Assembly: GCF_001469875.2 (NCBI RefSeq)
Contig: NZ_LOPW02000001.1
Location: 62,001-126,000 of the forward strand
From: Haloferax marisrubri
GTDB taxonomy: Archaea > Halobacteriota > Halobacteria > Halobacteriales > Haloferacaceae
Reading direction: 5' to 3'
Length of the DNA stretch: 64,000 nt
Below the pieces are notes generated by a model that had not been told where the DNA came from, made no database searches, and was given only the letters and a program-made list of their open reading frames with translations. The position numbers and the translations under genes are program-made. Shown piece by piece: positions 49,608-58,540 of the stretch. Numbering within the stretch: the first letter of the stretch is position 1; the number at the start of each line of letters is the position of its first letter.

Positions 49608-50060
49608 ATGAACACGGCAGACCAATACGTCAAGGCGATTTACCTGCTGCAGGAGATGGAGAACGGCCCGGCGGCCACCGGCGCGCTCGCGGACATGATG
49701 GAGGTGAGCCCCGCGAGTGCGAACGAGATGATCGGCAAACTCGAATCCCGCGGCCTCGCCGAACACGAGAAGTACAAGGGCGTCACGCTCACGGACGATG
49801 GCATCGTCCGCGCCCGCGACGCGCTCCAGACCTACTGCATCATCGAGCGCTTCCTCTCGAACGTCCTCGACGTCGAGGAGTTCCGCGCGGAGGCCCGCGA
49901 ACTCGAACCCGTCATCGACGGGATGATCGCGGAGCGACTGGACACCATCATCGACCGTAACTCCGAGTGTCCCGACTGTTTCGACCCCGAGACGGACGCC
50001 TGCGAATATCTCGACGTCTGCGGCGCAGAACCCGAGACGGAGACGGAAGCCGCCGATTAA
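49608..50060 (+). CDS. DtxR-family metal regulator, short form with Cys-rich tail
   Basis: 150 residues. Winged helix MNTADQYVKAIYLLQEMENGPAATGALADMMEVSPASANEMIGKLESRGLAEHEKYKGVTLT is followed by the metal/dimer domain (QTYCIIERFLSNVLDVEEFRAEARELEPVIDGMIAERLD). It lacks the SH3/FeoA domain of the regulator at 9375. Instead its tail contains CPDCFDPETDACEYLDVC, C-x2-C-x7-C-x5-C, which could hold zinc or an Fe-S cluster. It follows the ferritin-like gene by 4 nt and the suf operon, so iron or Fe-S status is the likely signal. Confidence 0.9.
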   Translation: MNTADQYVKAIYLLQEMENGPAATGALADMMEVSPASANEMIGKLESRGLAEHEKYKGVTLTDDGIVRARDALQTYCIIERFLSNVLDVEEFRAEARELEPVIDGMIAERLDTIIDRNSECPDCFDPETDACEYLDVCGAEPETETEAAD

Positions 50061-50125
50061 TCGCCGACACCGCCCGACCGGAACCGAAGCGTTTTCATTT
50101 ACCAGCGGACAACCGACGAGTGCGC

Positions 50126-50229
50126 AGTCCCGTGGTGTAGTGGCCAATCATAGCGGCCTTTGGATTGGCACGGTTCAATGCGTGCCGAGAAGACAGCCGC
50201 TGACGGCGGTTCGAATCCGCCCGGGACTA
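50126..50229 (+). tRNA. tRNA-Gln (UUG) with 31-nt intron
   Basis: Acceptor AGTCCCG (50126-50132) pairs with CGGGACT (50222-50228); A at 50229 is the discriminator. The D-arm is GTG...CAT. Anticodon stem GCGGC (50153-50157)/GCCGC (50196-50200) encloses loop CTTTGG, anticodon TTG at 50160-50162, then the A at 50195. The intron (50164-50194, 31 nt) is inserted after position 37, the canonical archaeal site. T-arm is GGCGG-TTCGAAT-CCGCC (50205-50221). An intron in this tRNA is known from Haloferax volcanii. No CCA is encoded. Confidence 0.95.
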
Positions 50230-50280
50230 CTCAAACTTCTCCGACAAACGACCCGAAGAGCGCGTGGTGTAGCCACAATT

Positions 50281-50297
50281 CGACGCTCGAAGCGTCG
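50281..50297 (+). repeat. 7-bp hairpin CGACGCT-CGA-AGCGTCG downstream of tRNA-Gln
   Basis: Perfect 7-bp stem with a 3-nt loop, 52 nt after the tRNA. It is not followed by a U-tract (GGTCAGAC follows). It may belong to 3' processing or be part of the FkbM gene's upstream region. No gene around it. Confidence 0.5.
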
Positions 50298-50366
50298 GTC
50301 AGACGACACGCCGAGTCGCGTCCCCGCCGAGCGTTTTTTAGTACCGGACAATGACAGTATACTAAC

Positions 50367-51143
50367 GTGTCTTTGCTGCACCCGGTGTCGGCCGCTCGTC
50401 ACCTCGCGTACTCCCTCCACTACGCGCTCGTTCGGGCGAACTACGAGCGACGACTCGTCGCCACGAAGAAACACGTCGGGCGGACGAGTTTCAGGAGCTA
50501 CGAACTGTACAATCGCCACGGCAACGACGTGCTCCTACAGGCGCTGTTGCTCGGTCTCGACGACGGCGACGTGGTGGTCGACGTGGGCGCGAACACGGGG
50601 ACTTACTCCCTCGCGGTCGCAGCCAGCGAACCCTCCGCGCGGGTGGTCGCCGTCGAACCGCACCCCGGGGTCGTCGACCAGTTGCGGGCGAACGTCGAGG
50701 TCAACGACTTCGACAACCGGGTGGACCTGCTCGACTGCGGCCTCGGTGACGCCGACGAATCCCGGGAGTTCCACCTGTCGAGCTACGACGAACTGGGCTC
50801 GTTCTCGCGGGACCACGCGAGCGCGTGGGAGGCGCGGGTCGTCGACACGGCGTCGGTGTCGATGCGGCGGCTGGACTCGCTCGTCGATTCCGGGACGGTC
50901 CCACCGCCGGACCACCTGAAGGTAGACGTCGAGGGGTTCGGCCTGAACGTGCTCCGGGGGGCGGAGGCGGTCCTCCGCGAACACCGGCCGACGGTGTATT
51001 TCGAACTGCACGACGCTCGCGGGAGCCACGACGAGGCGGCGGCGAAGGCCCTGCTCCGGGATTCGGGCTACGAGCTAGTCCCGGTCCGCGAGGGTTGGGT
51101 GTGCGAGCCGCGGGCGCGGACGGAAGCGCCCCAGTCGGCGTAG
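50367..51143 (+). CDS. FkbM-family methyltransferase
   Basis: 258 residues. SAM-binding motif VVDVGANTGTYSLAVAAS (motif I) and VAVEPHPGVVDQLRANVEVNDF, then LLDCGLGD, KVDVEGFGLNVLRGAEAVLREHRPTVYFELH, all typical of FkbM O-methyltransferases, often acting on glycans or polyketides. Substrate unknown. GTG at 50367 is supported by TTTTTTAGTACC at 50334-50345 placed about 27 nt upstream (leaderless). The N-terminal 50 residues carry a His-rich helical segment. It lies alone between the tRNA and AlaX genes. Confidence 0.88.
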   Translation: MSLLHPVSAARHLAYSLHYALVRANYERRLVATKKHVGRTSFRSYELYNRHGNDVLLQALLLGLDDGDVVVDVGANTGTYSLAVAASEPSARVVAVEPHPGVVDQLRANVEVNDFDNRVDLLDCGLGDADESREFHLSSYDELGSFSRDHASAWEARVVDTASVSMRRLDSLVDSGTVPPPDHLKVDVEGFGLNVLRGAEAVLREHRPTVYFELHDARGSHDEAAAKALLRDSGYELVPVREGWVCEPRARTEAPQSA

Positions 51144-51170
51144 TCGCGGGCGGTCAGCCTGGGCCAACAG

Positions 51171-51890
51171 CTATTCGAGGACGAAGTTCACGCGCTCGTG
51201 AGCCGAGCCTTGGGTCGTTCGGCCGGTGACGGAGACTGCGCCGATGTCGCCCGTCGCCGAGACGTGCGTCCCCGCGCAGGCGGTCCGGTCGAAGGGGTCG
51301 TCCGCGTCGCCGATTTCGACGATTCGGACCTCTCGAATCGAGTCCGGAAGCAGGTGCAGTCGAGTACGCTCGGGGTCGAGCGTCGCCTCGGCCTTCTCGC
51401 GGTCGAGGCTGTACCACCGGACGGGGAGGTCGGACGCGACGAGGCCGTTCAGGCGCGTCTCGATGGTCTGGAGGTCGTCGCCGTCGAAGCGGTCGTAGGC
51501 GCAGTCGAGGTGCGCGTGGTCGGCGTACAGTTGGTTGCCGGTCGTCTCGGCGTCGAATTCGTCGAGGAGGACCGCAGAGAGGAGATGTTGGGCCGTGTGG
51601 TAGCGGCTGTGGGCGCGCCGCCGCACCGCGTCGACGCGTCCCGTGACGGTCGTTCCCGGTTCGGGCGCGTCGCCCGCGACGACGTGTTCGATTCGGTCGC
51701 GCTTCCGTACGTCCGTTACTGCTAACCGCTCACCCTCGACCGAAAGCGTCCCCGTGTCGTGCGGTTGGCCGCCACCGGTGGGGTAGAAGTAGGTCCGGTC
51801 GAGGACGACGCGGTCGCTTCCGCGGACCGTCTCGACGGTCGCCTCGAACTTGTGTGTCGCCGCGTCGTCGAGGTATCGTGCGTCGGTCAC
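51171..51890 (-). CDS. alaX: alanyl-tRNA editing protein (AlaX type)
   Basis: 239 residues. N-terminal DRTYFYPTGGGQPHDTGTL is the AlaX-N beta-barrel; the editing domain has HTAQHLLSAVLL (H-x3-H) and CAGTHVSATGDIGAV (C-x3-H), the zinc-binding set of the AlaX/AlaRS editing fold. It hydrolyses Ser- or Gly-tRNA(Ala). The start ATG at 51890 lies next to a GAGTTAACTC palindrome (51913-51922), which may serve as the TATA region. Convergent with the FkbM gene. Confidence 0.94.
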   Translation of the reverse strand: MTDARYLDDAATHKFEATVETVRGSDRVVLDRTYFYPTGGGQPHDTGTLSVEGERLAVTDVRKRDRIEHVVAGDAPEPGTTVTGRVDAVRRRAHSRYHTAQHLLSAVLLDEFDAETTGNQLYADHAHLDCAYDRFDGDDLQTIETRLNGLVASDLPVRWYSLDREKAEATLDPERTRLHLLPDSIREVRIVEIGDADDPFDRTACAGTHVSATGDIGAVSVTGRTTQGSAHERVNFVLE

Positions 51891-52032
51891 GGCGGAGACG
51901 ACGCGGCCGGGCGAGTTAACTCTCTCCGATGTGGCACCGAGTCACATCGCCGGCCACGAGACCCGGTCTGTTGGCCCGAGAGTCCGCTTCCGGCGACTCA
52001 GGGTGGTCGTAACGCCTAAGAGTGGAACGACC

Positions 52033-52050
52033 CTCATTCCGTGTAATGAG
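52033..52050 (+). promoter_or_regulatory. inverted repeat CTCATT-N6-AATGAG before the HD-domain gene
   Basis: Perfect 6-bp arms (52033-52038, 52045-52050) end 35 nt before the GTG of the HD gene. This is the usual spot between TATA and start for a repressor, or a TATA overlap. Inference only. Confidence 0.4.
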
Positions 52051-52085
52051 AATACGCACGTGCCAACACCTACGGAGGTTCTGCC

Positions 52086-52775
52086 GTGGGCGTTGAAATC
52101 AAAGAGTCGGCCGTCTCTGACGCGGAGTTCGAGGATATGAAGCGCTTCGTCTCGGACTATCTCTCTGCGAGCGTCGAAAACGAAGACGACGGCGGGCGGA
52201 TGCGCTGGTACCCGTGGCACTCCGCGGAGTACCGGTTCAACCACATCCTCAACGTCGTCGACCTCGCGACGCGCATCGCCGACCGCGAGGGCGCGGACGT
52301 GGACGTCGTCCGCGTCGCCGCCCTCTTTCACGACATCTCGAAGCTCGAAGCCGACCAGGAGGTCCACGCCGAGGAGGGCGCTCGCGTCGCTCGCGAGTTC
52401 CTCAGCACCCACGGCGACTACCCCGAGTCCTTCCTCGAACAGGTGTGTCAGGTCGTCTCCGACCACTCGTATCAGGGGCCGCTGACGGACGTGTCGCTGG
52501 AGACGCGCTGTCTCATCGAGGCCGACATCCTCGACAAAATCGGGGCGAACGGCACCGCGCTGATGCTCCTGCGGATGGGCTACGAGGCGCGGACGCACAT
52601 GGACGCCGCCGAGATGGTCGAACGCGTCTTCGAACGCGGCCGCGACGCCTCCGAGCGTCTCGAAACCGACACCGCCCAGAGCTTCGCCCACCAGCGGCTC
52701 AAGCGCGTCAAGTGGTTCCGCGAGTGGCTCGAAGACGAGGTCCCCGAGATGGACCACGACGGCCAGTTCAACTGA
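52086..52775 (+). CDS. HD-domain hydrolase
   Basis: 229 residues from GTG 52086. HD superfamily metal site: YRFNHILNVVDLA (His), AALFHDISKLEADQ (HD), VCQVVSDHSYQGP (His) and LIEADILDKIGANG (Asp). These enzymes are phosphohydrolases of nucleotides or cyclic nucleotides; the substrate is not evident. An N-terminal region (VSDAEFEDMKRFVSDYLSASVENEDD) is helical and acidic. An inverted repeat lies in its upstream region; it is convergent with the epimerase gene. Confidence 0.9.
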   Translation: MGVEIKESAVSDAEFEDMKRFVSDYLSASVENEDDGGRMRWYPWHSAEYRFNHILNVVDLATRIADREGADVDVVRVAALFHDISKLEADQEVHAEEGARVAREFLSTHGDYPESFLEQVCQVVSDHSYQGPLTDVSLETRCLIEADILDKIGANGTALMLLRMGYEARTHMDAAEMVERVFERGRDASERLETDTAQSFAHQRLKRVKWFREWLEDEVPEMDHDGQFN

Positions 52776-52793
52776 GCGACGGCACGGTCGTCG

Positions 52794-52810
52794 TCTTCGT
52801 TTTTCGAAGA
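52794..52810. terminator. TCTTCG-TTTTT-CGAAGA hairpin between convergent genes
   Basis: A 6-bp stem with a T5 loop between the stops of the HD gene (52775) and epimerase gene (52908). The plus strand gives TTTTT; the minus strand gives a GTTTTC stretch next to it. It could terminate both genes. Confidence 0.5.
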
Positions 52811-52907
52811 AAACGACTCAGCGAAGCGCTCTGCTTCTCCAGCGACGACGCTGTCGGCGCATCGGACAAACGCAAACGTCAGTCCGCTGAGGCGGAGCGT
52901 CGAGGCC

Positions 52908-53897
52908 TCAGAGCGTGTCGAGAATCGAGAGCACGCGTTCTTCGGCGTCGCGGCCGGGGTCGTGTTCGGAGCCGTCGCGGTCGCTGTCGCGGTGGTCGGC
53001 GACCGACCGGCGCATCGCCTCCTCGACGGGGGTCGACTCCCAGCCGAGACGGGCGAGTTTGTCCGTCGCGAGGACGTGGGGATAGTCGCGGTAGAGGATG
53101 AAGTCGTCCATCGAGAGGTCGGTCGCGGCGAGTTCGCGCTCGCCCGCGTGGACGACTTCGACGTCGGTGCCCGCGGCGTCGGCGATGACCTCGACCATCT
53201 CTTCGAGCGTCACGAGCCGTCGGTCGCCGACGTTGTAGGCCTCGCCGGCCTCGCCCTCCTCGGCGACGACGCGCATCGCGCTCGCCACGTCCTCGACGTA
53301 GGCGCGGTGCCAGACGTTCGTCCCGTCGCCGGGGACGACGACGCGGTCGTAGTTCAGCACGCGGTCTATCCAGTAGTCGAGGCGCTCGGTGTAGTCCTCC
53401 GGGCCGTAGACGATGCAGGGGCGGACCGACATCGCGTTGATGCCCCGCGAGGCCGCCTCGAAGACGACCCGGTCGCCCTCGGCCTTCCGCGGGCCGTAGC
53501 TCGCGCCCGAGTTGTCCGCCGCCTGCTCGTCGGTGCAGTCGCAAAGCGGCGTCTCGCCCTCGCGCTTCGGGATGACCTCGCTTCCGTAGGCCGCGCCGCT
53601 GGAGATGTAGACGTAGGCGTCCACGTCGGCGAAGATATCGACCGCCGAGGCGACCTCTGCGGGCTTGTACGCCACGCAGTCGAACACCGCGTCGGGGTCG
53701 ACGGTCAGTTTCGCGGTCCGGAGCGCCTCGTCGTCGGTTCGGTCGCCCTGCACGTGCTGGACGCGCGGGTCGTCCTCGAAGGGGTTGTCGTGGTTGCCGC
53801 GGTTGAAGATGGTCACGGCGTAGCCGCTGTCGAGGAGTTCCGAGACGAGGTGGCGGCCGATGAATCGCGTGCCGCCGATGACGAGTGCGTTGTCCAT
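52908..53897 (-). CDS. NAD-dependent epimerase/dehydratase (extended SDR)
   Basis: 329 residues. ALVIGGTRFIGRHLVSELL is the Rossmann GxxGxxG (G-G-T-R-F-I-G variant); the catalytic pair is S-x...YGPRK (Tyr, Lys) in SGASYGPRKAEGDRV. VFDCVAYKPAEVASAVDIFADVDAYVYISSGAAYG is the usual beta4-beta5 segment. C-terminal substrate part is typical of the CSP41/NmrA-type extended SDRs. Substrate (sugar nucleotide) unknown. Some relatives bind RNA. Convergent with the HD gene. Confidence 0.88.
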   Translation of the reverse strand: MDNALVIGGTRFIGRHLVSELLDSGYAVTIFNRGNHDNPFEDDPRVQHVQGDRTDDEALRTAKLTVDPDAVFDCVAYKPAEVASAVDIFADVDAYVYISSGAAYGSEVIPKREGETPLCDCTDEQAADNSGASYGPRKAEGDRVVFEAASRGINAMSVRPCIVYGPEDYTERLDYWIDRVLNYDRVVVPGDGTNVWHRAYVEDVASAMRVVAEEGEAGEAYNVGDRRLVTLEEMVEVIADAAGTDVEVVHAGERELAATDLSMDDFILYRDYPHVLATDKLARLGWESTPVEEAMRRSVADHRDSDRDGSEHDPGRDAEERVLSILDTL

Positions 53898-53984
53898 GTC
53901 TCGGTCGAGGGCGCGCGCGGTGAAAAACGTGGGAGAATCGGTGGCGGGTGCCGGGAACCCGCTTACGGTCCGAGAGCGCCGGCC

Positions 53985-56900
53985 TCAGTCGTCGCTCGTC
54001 GTCGCTGCGCCGACCTTGTCGGCACCGGCGTCGACGATTGCGCCCGCCTTCGCGGGGAGTTCGTTCCGAACGTCCTCGCGGCCGTCTTCGGCGATGACCT
54101 CGGCGTACGCGTCGGGCATCACCTTCACGAAGTCGCCGAGGACCGACTGCCAGTCGTCGAGCAGTTCGGCCGCGCGGTCGGAGTCGGTGTACGTGAGGTG
54201 GTTCTCGACGAGTCGGGTGATCATCGCCTCGTCCTTGTCGCCGAGGTGGTCTTCGAGCGTCACCATCTCGGTGTTCGCCTTCGCGGCGAACTCGTCGTCG
54301 GGGTCGTAGACGTAGGCCACGCCGCCGGACATGCCCGCGGCGAAGTTGCGGCCCGTCTCGCCGAGGACGGCGACGACGCCGCCGGTCATGTACTCACAGC
54401 CGTGGTCGCCGACGCCTTCGACGACCGCCTTCACGCCGGAGTTGCGGACGCCGAAGCGCTCGCCGGCGAGGCCGTTGACGTAACACTCGCCCTGCGTCGC
54501 GCCGTAGAGGGCGACGTTGCCGATGAGGATGTTCTCCGCGGCCTCGTAGTTGGCCTCGGCGGGCGTGTTGACGATGACGCGGCCGCCGGAGAGGCCCTTG
54601 CCGACGTAGTCGTTCGCGGCCCCGGTGAGACGCATCGTGACGCCGCGGGCGAGGAAGCCGCCGAACGTCTGGCCGGCGATGCCGTCGAACTCGCAGCGGA
54701 TGGTGTCGTCCGGCAGGCCCTCGCCGCCGTGGGCGTTGGAGATGCGGTTCGAGAGCATCGCGCCGACCGCGCGGTCGACGTTCGAGAGGTCGCGGCGGAT
54801 GACGACCGGTTCGCGGCTCTCGATGGCCTCCGCGGCCTCGTCGATGAGCTTGTGGTCGACGTGCGTCCCGATGTCCGCGTGGACCTGGTCTTCGGTCTTG
54901 CGGCGCGCGCCCGTCTCGGGTTCGGCCAGCACCGACGAGAGGTCGAGGTGCTTGGCCTTCTCGTGGTCCGTCTCGACCTGCCGGAGCAGGGAGGGACGGC
55001 CGATCATCTCGTCGAGCGAGGTGAAGCCGAGGTCGGCCATAATCTCGCGGAGTTCCTGCGCGATGAACGTCATGTAGTTGATGACGTGGTCGGGCTCGCC
55101 GGGGAAGCGGCGGCGCAGGTTCTCGTCCTGCGTGGCGACGCCGACCGGACAGGTGTTCTCGTGGCACTGGCGGGCCATCACACAGCCCGAGGTGACGAGC
55201 GACGCGGTCCCGAAGATGTACTCCTCGCCGCCGAGGAGGGCGGCGATGGCGACGTCACGGCCGGTCTTCATGCCGCCGTCGACGGAGACGCGGATGCGGG
55301 AGCGAAGCCCGGTCGCGCGGAGCATCTGGTTGGCCTCGGCGAGACCGAGTTCCCACGGGAGGCCCGCGTTCTTGATGGAGGTCTTCGGCGACGCGCCGGT
55401 GCCGCCGTCGTGGCCGGAGATGTGGACCACGTCGGCTTTCGCCTTCGAGACGCCGGCGGCGATGGTGCCGATGCCGGCCTCGGAGACGAGCTTGACGTTG
55501 ATGTCGGCGTCGGGGTTGGCCGACTTCAGGTCGAAGATGAGCTGCTTGAGGTCCTCGATGGAGTAGATGTCGTGCAGCGGCGGCGGCGAGATGAGGCCGA
55601 CGCCCGGCGTCGCGTAGCGGACGTGGGCGATCATCTCGTTTACCTTCTTGCCGGGGAGGTGGCCGCCCTCGCCGGGCTTCGAGCCCTGCGCCATCTTGAT
55701 CTGAATCTCGTCGGCCGACGAGAGGTAGTGGGAGGTGACGCCGAAGCGGCCGGAGGCGACCTGCTTGACGTTACACTCCTTTTCGGTGCCGAAGCGCTCC
55801 GGCGGTTCGCCGCCCTCGCCGGAGTTGGACTTGCCGCCGATGCGGTTCATCGCGATGGAGTTGTTCTCGTGGGCCTCCGGGGAGAGGCTGCCGAGCGACA
55901 TCGCGGCCGTCGAGAAGCGCTTGACGATGTCCTCGACGGGTTCGACCTCGTCGATGTCCACGGGCTCGCGGTCGGAGTCGAACTCGAGGAGACCGCGGAG
56001 CGCCTTCAGCTGTTCCGACTGGTCGTTGACCAGTTCGGCGAACTCCTGGTACTTCTCGTAGTCGCCGGCGCGGACGGACTGCTGGAGCGTGCCGACGGTC
56101 TGGGGGTTCCAGCCGTGGTGGATGCCGGCCGAGCGATTCTCGTACTCGCCCTGCCGTTCGAGCTTCGGGTCCGCGCCGAAGGCGGCGGCGTGGCGGGTCA
56201 GCAGGTCCTCTTCGATGACGTCGAGGCCGATACCCTCGGTGCGGATTTCGGTGCCCTCGAAGTACTCGGCGACGAAGTCGGAGTCGAGACCGACGGCTTC
56301 GAAAATCTGCGCGCCGCGGTAGCTCTCGACCGTCGAGATGCCCATCTTCGCCATCGTCTTGAGCAGGCCGTCTTCGAGCGCGTGAACGTACGCGTCGATG
56401 GCCTCGCCCTCGTCGGCCCCGTCGGGGCCGGCGACGACGTCCTCGATGGTCTGGTAGGCGAGGTAGGGGTTCACCGCGCCCGCGCCGTAGCCGACGAGCG
56501 TGGCGAGGTGGTGGACCTCGCGGGGGTCGCCGGACTCGACGACGAGGCCGGCGTGGTTCCGGAGGCCGTTGCGGACGAGGCTGTGGTGGACCGCGCCCGT
56601 CGCGAGCAGGCTCGGGATAGCGACCCGGTCCGGGCCGATGTCGCGGTCGGAGAGGACGACGATGTCCGCGCCGTCTTCGATGACCGCCTTGGCCTCGTCG
56701 CGGACGGCCTCGATGGCCTCGCGGAGGTCGCCGCCCTGCTCGTAGGTGATGTCGACGACGGCGCTCCGCATGTCGTCGTCGAGGTCCTTGATGGCCGCCG
56801 TCTCGGCGTCCGTGAGGACGGGCGAGTCGAGGACGAGCTGGCGCGCGTGGTCGGCCGACTCGTCGAGCAGGTTCTGCTGGAAGCCGAGCCGCGACTCCAG

Positions 56901-58520
56901 GCTCGTCACGAGCTTCTCGCGGATGTAGTCGATAGGCGGGTTCGAGACCTGCGCGAACAGCTGTTTGAAGTAGGTGAAAAGCGGGCGGTTGAGGTCCGAC
57001 AGCACCGAAAGCGGCGTGTCGTCGCCCATCGAGCCGACGGGGTCCTTGCCGTCGCGGGCCATCGGCTCTATCATGTGGTTGAGCTGGTCGTGCGTGTAGC
57101 CGAACGCCGCCTGCGTCGCGCGGAGCGACTCGACCTGTCCGCGCGAGGTGGAGTCCACGTCGCCGGCGATGTCGTCGAGGTGGCGCTGTTGTTGGTCGAC
57201 CCACTCGCCGTACTTGTCGTCGGTGAGGGAGTCGAACACCTCGGCGTCGGGGATGACGCGACCCTCGTCGGGGTCGGCCATGAAAATCTCGCCGGGCTGG
57301 AGGCGACCGCGGGACTCGATTTCCGCGGGGTCGGTGTCGAGCGCGCCGACCTCGCTGGCGACGATGAGGCGGCCGTCGGTCGTCACCTCGTAGCGGCACG
57401 GCCGGAGGCCGTTGCGGTCGAGGACGGCGGCGATGCGGTCGCCGTCGGTCGCCGCGACGAGCGCGGGACCGTCCCACGGCTCGACCAGCGAGGCGTGGAA
57501 GTCGTACCAGTCGCGGCGCGCCTGGTCCATCGCGTCGTCGTTGCGGTACGCCTCGGGGATGAGCATCCGCAGGACGTGCGGGAGCTCGCGGCCGCCCTTG
57601 AGGAGCAGTTCGACCGCGTTGTCGACGCTCGCGGTGTCGGACTGGTCGGCCTTCGTGATGGGCCTGAGCGTCTCGATGTCGTCGCCGAACGCCTCGTGCT
57701 GGAGGTCCGTCTCGCGGGCGCGCATCCAGTTGACGTTACCGCGGATGGTGTTTATCTCGCCGTTGTGGATGACCTGGCGGTACGGGTGGGCGAGGTGCCA
57801 CGCGCCCAGCGTGTTGGTTGAGAACCGCGCGTGAACGAGCGCGAGTTCGGTCACCATCCGCTCGTCGCCGAGGTCGGGGAAGTAGTTCGGGAGCTGTTCG
57901 GCCGTGAGCAGCCCCTTGTAGACGATGGTCTTGCGGTCGAGCGAGCAGACGTAGAATCGTCCCGCACCCTCGATAGCGAGGGTATCGACCGCCTTCTCGG
58001 CGGCTCGACGCGCGACGTACAGCGCCCGGTCGAACTCGTCTTCGGACATCTCGTCGGTCGGCTCGACGAACAGTTGCCAGACGTCGGGCTCCGATTCGAG
58101 CGCGGTCGCGCCGAGGTCGGTGTTGTCGGTCGGCACGTCGCGCCAGTCGAACACGGACAGCCCGTGGTCGGCCAGCGAGTCCTCGACAACCGCCGAAACG
58201 CGCTCGCGAACCTCGTCGTCGGTCGGCATGAACACCGAACCGGCCGCGTAGAGGTCCGGAAGCTCCCCGTCGAGGACGGATTCGAAGAACTCGTCGGGTC
58301 GTTGGAACAGGATACCCGCCCCGTCTCCGGTGTTTTCCTCAGCGCCCGTGGTGCCGCGGTGCTCGAGGTTCTCCAGGAGTTCGAGGCTGTCTGCGACGAC
58401 TCGGTGCGAGGCGCCGTTTTCAAGGTCTACGACGGCCCCAACGCCGCAGTTCGACCGCTCGTCGGTCGGGTCGGCTAACCCGTCCTGAGCGAAGGGTGCG
58501 TCTATGTGTGGCTTGGTCAT
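53985..58520 (-). CDS. gltB: glutamate synthase, large subunit
   Basis: 1511 residues. Class II amidotransferase with Cys25 (ERSNCGVGAVVDLENG) as probable mature N-terminus after removal of a 24-residue propeptide. Central domain, then the FMN-binding TIM barrel (GHDGGTGASPKTSIKNAGLPWELGLAEANQ) with CHENTCPVGVATQD (the [3Fe-4S] Cys set), then the GXGXG beta-helix (GVTMRLTGAANDYVGKGLSGGRV). No small-subunit gene (gltD) is adjacent, so it may use ferredoxin or a remote partner. The start is ATG 58520, preceded by two ACCATAAG-type repeats. Confidence 0.96.
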   Translation of the reverse strand: MTKPHIDAPFAQDGLADPTDERSNCGVGAVVDLENGASHRVVADSLELLENLEHRGTTGAEENTGDGAGILFQRPDEFFESVLDGELPDLYAAGSVFMPTDDEVRERVSAVVEDSLADHGLSVFDWRDVPTDNTDLGATALESEPDVWQLFVEPTDEMSEDEFDRALYVARRAAEKAVDTLAIEGAGRFYVCSLDRKTIVYKGLLTAEQLPNYFPDLGDERMVTELALVHARFSTNTLGAWHLAHPYRQVIHNGEINTIRGNVNWMRARETDLQHEAFGDDIETLRPITKADQSDTASVDNAVELLLKGGRELPHVLRMLIPEAYRNDDAMDQARRDWYDFHASLVEPWDGPALVAATDGDRIAAVLDRNGLRPCRYEVTTDGRLIVASEVGALDTDPAEIESRGRLQPGEIFMADPDEGRVIPDAEVFDSLTDDKYGEWVDQQQRHLDDIAGDVDSTSRGQVESLRATQAAFGYTHDQLNHMIEPMARDGKDPVGSMGDDTPLSVLSDLNRPLFTYFKQLFAQVSNPPIDYIREKLVTSLESRLGFQQNLLDESADHARQLVLDSPVLTDAETAAIKDLDDDMRSAVVDITYEQGGDLREAIEAVRDEAKAVIEDGADIVVLSDRDIGPDRVAIPSLLATGAVHHSLVRNGLRNHAGLVVESGDPREVHHLATLVGYGAGAVNPYLAYQTIEDVVAGPDGADEGEAIDAYVHALEDGLLKTMAKMGISTVESYRGAQIFEAVGLDSDFVAEYFEGTEIRTEGIGLDVIEEDLLTRHAAAFGADPKLERQGEYENRSAGIHHGWNPQTVGTLQQSVRAGDYEKYQEFAELVNDQSEQLKALRGLLEFDSDREPVDIDEVEPVEDIVKRFSTAAMSLGSLSPEAHENNSIAMNRIGGKSNSGEGGEPPERFGTEKECNVKQVASGRFGVTSHYLSSADEIQIKMAQGSKPGEGGHLPGKKVNEMIAHVRYATPGVGLISPPPLHDIYSIEDLKQLIFDLKSANPDADINVKLVSEAGIGTIAAGVSKAKADVVHISGHDGGTGASPKTSIKNAGLPWELGLAEANQMLRATGLRSRIRVSVDGGMKTGRDVAIAALLGGEEYIFGTASLVTSGCVMARQCHENTCPVGVATQDENLRRRFPGEPDHVINYMTFIAQELREIMADLGFTSLDEMIGRPSLLRQVETDHEKAKHLDLSSVLAEPETGARRKTEDQVHADIGTHVDHKLIDEAAEAIESREPVVIRRDLSNVDRAVGAMLSNRISNAHGGEGLPDDTIRCEFDGIAGQTFGGFLARGVTMRLTGAANDYVGKGLSGGRVIVNTPAEANYEAAENILIGNVALYGATQGECYVNGLAGERFGVRNSGVKAVVEGVGDHGCEYMTGGVVAVLGETGRNFAAGMSGGVAYVYDPDDEFAAKANTEMVTLEDHLGDKDEAMITRLVENHLTYTDSDRAAELLDDWQSVLGDFVKVMPDAYAEVIAEDGREDVRNELPAKAGAIVDAGADKVGAATTSDD

Positions 58521-58540
58521 ACGCCAATGATACAGCTACC

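Noticed and set aside
50281-50297. Intrinsic terminator after the tRNA
   Set aside because: The hairpin is not followed by a U-tract; the T6 tract at 50334 better fits the promoter of the next gene.
52962-57821. Very long open frame (over 1600 codons) on the plus strand, opposite gltB and the epimerase gene
   Set aside because: High GC leaves stops rare in the antisense frames. The translation is low-complexity (V, A, D, R, E) with no domains, while the minus strand has clear glutamate synthase and epimerase motifs.
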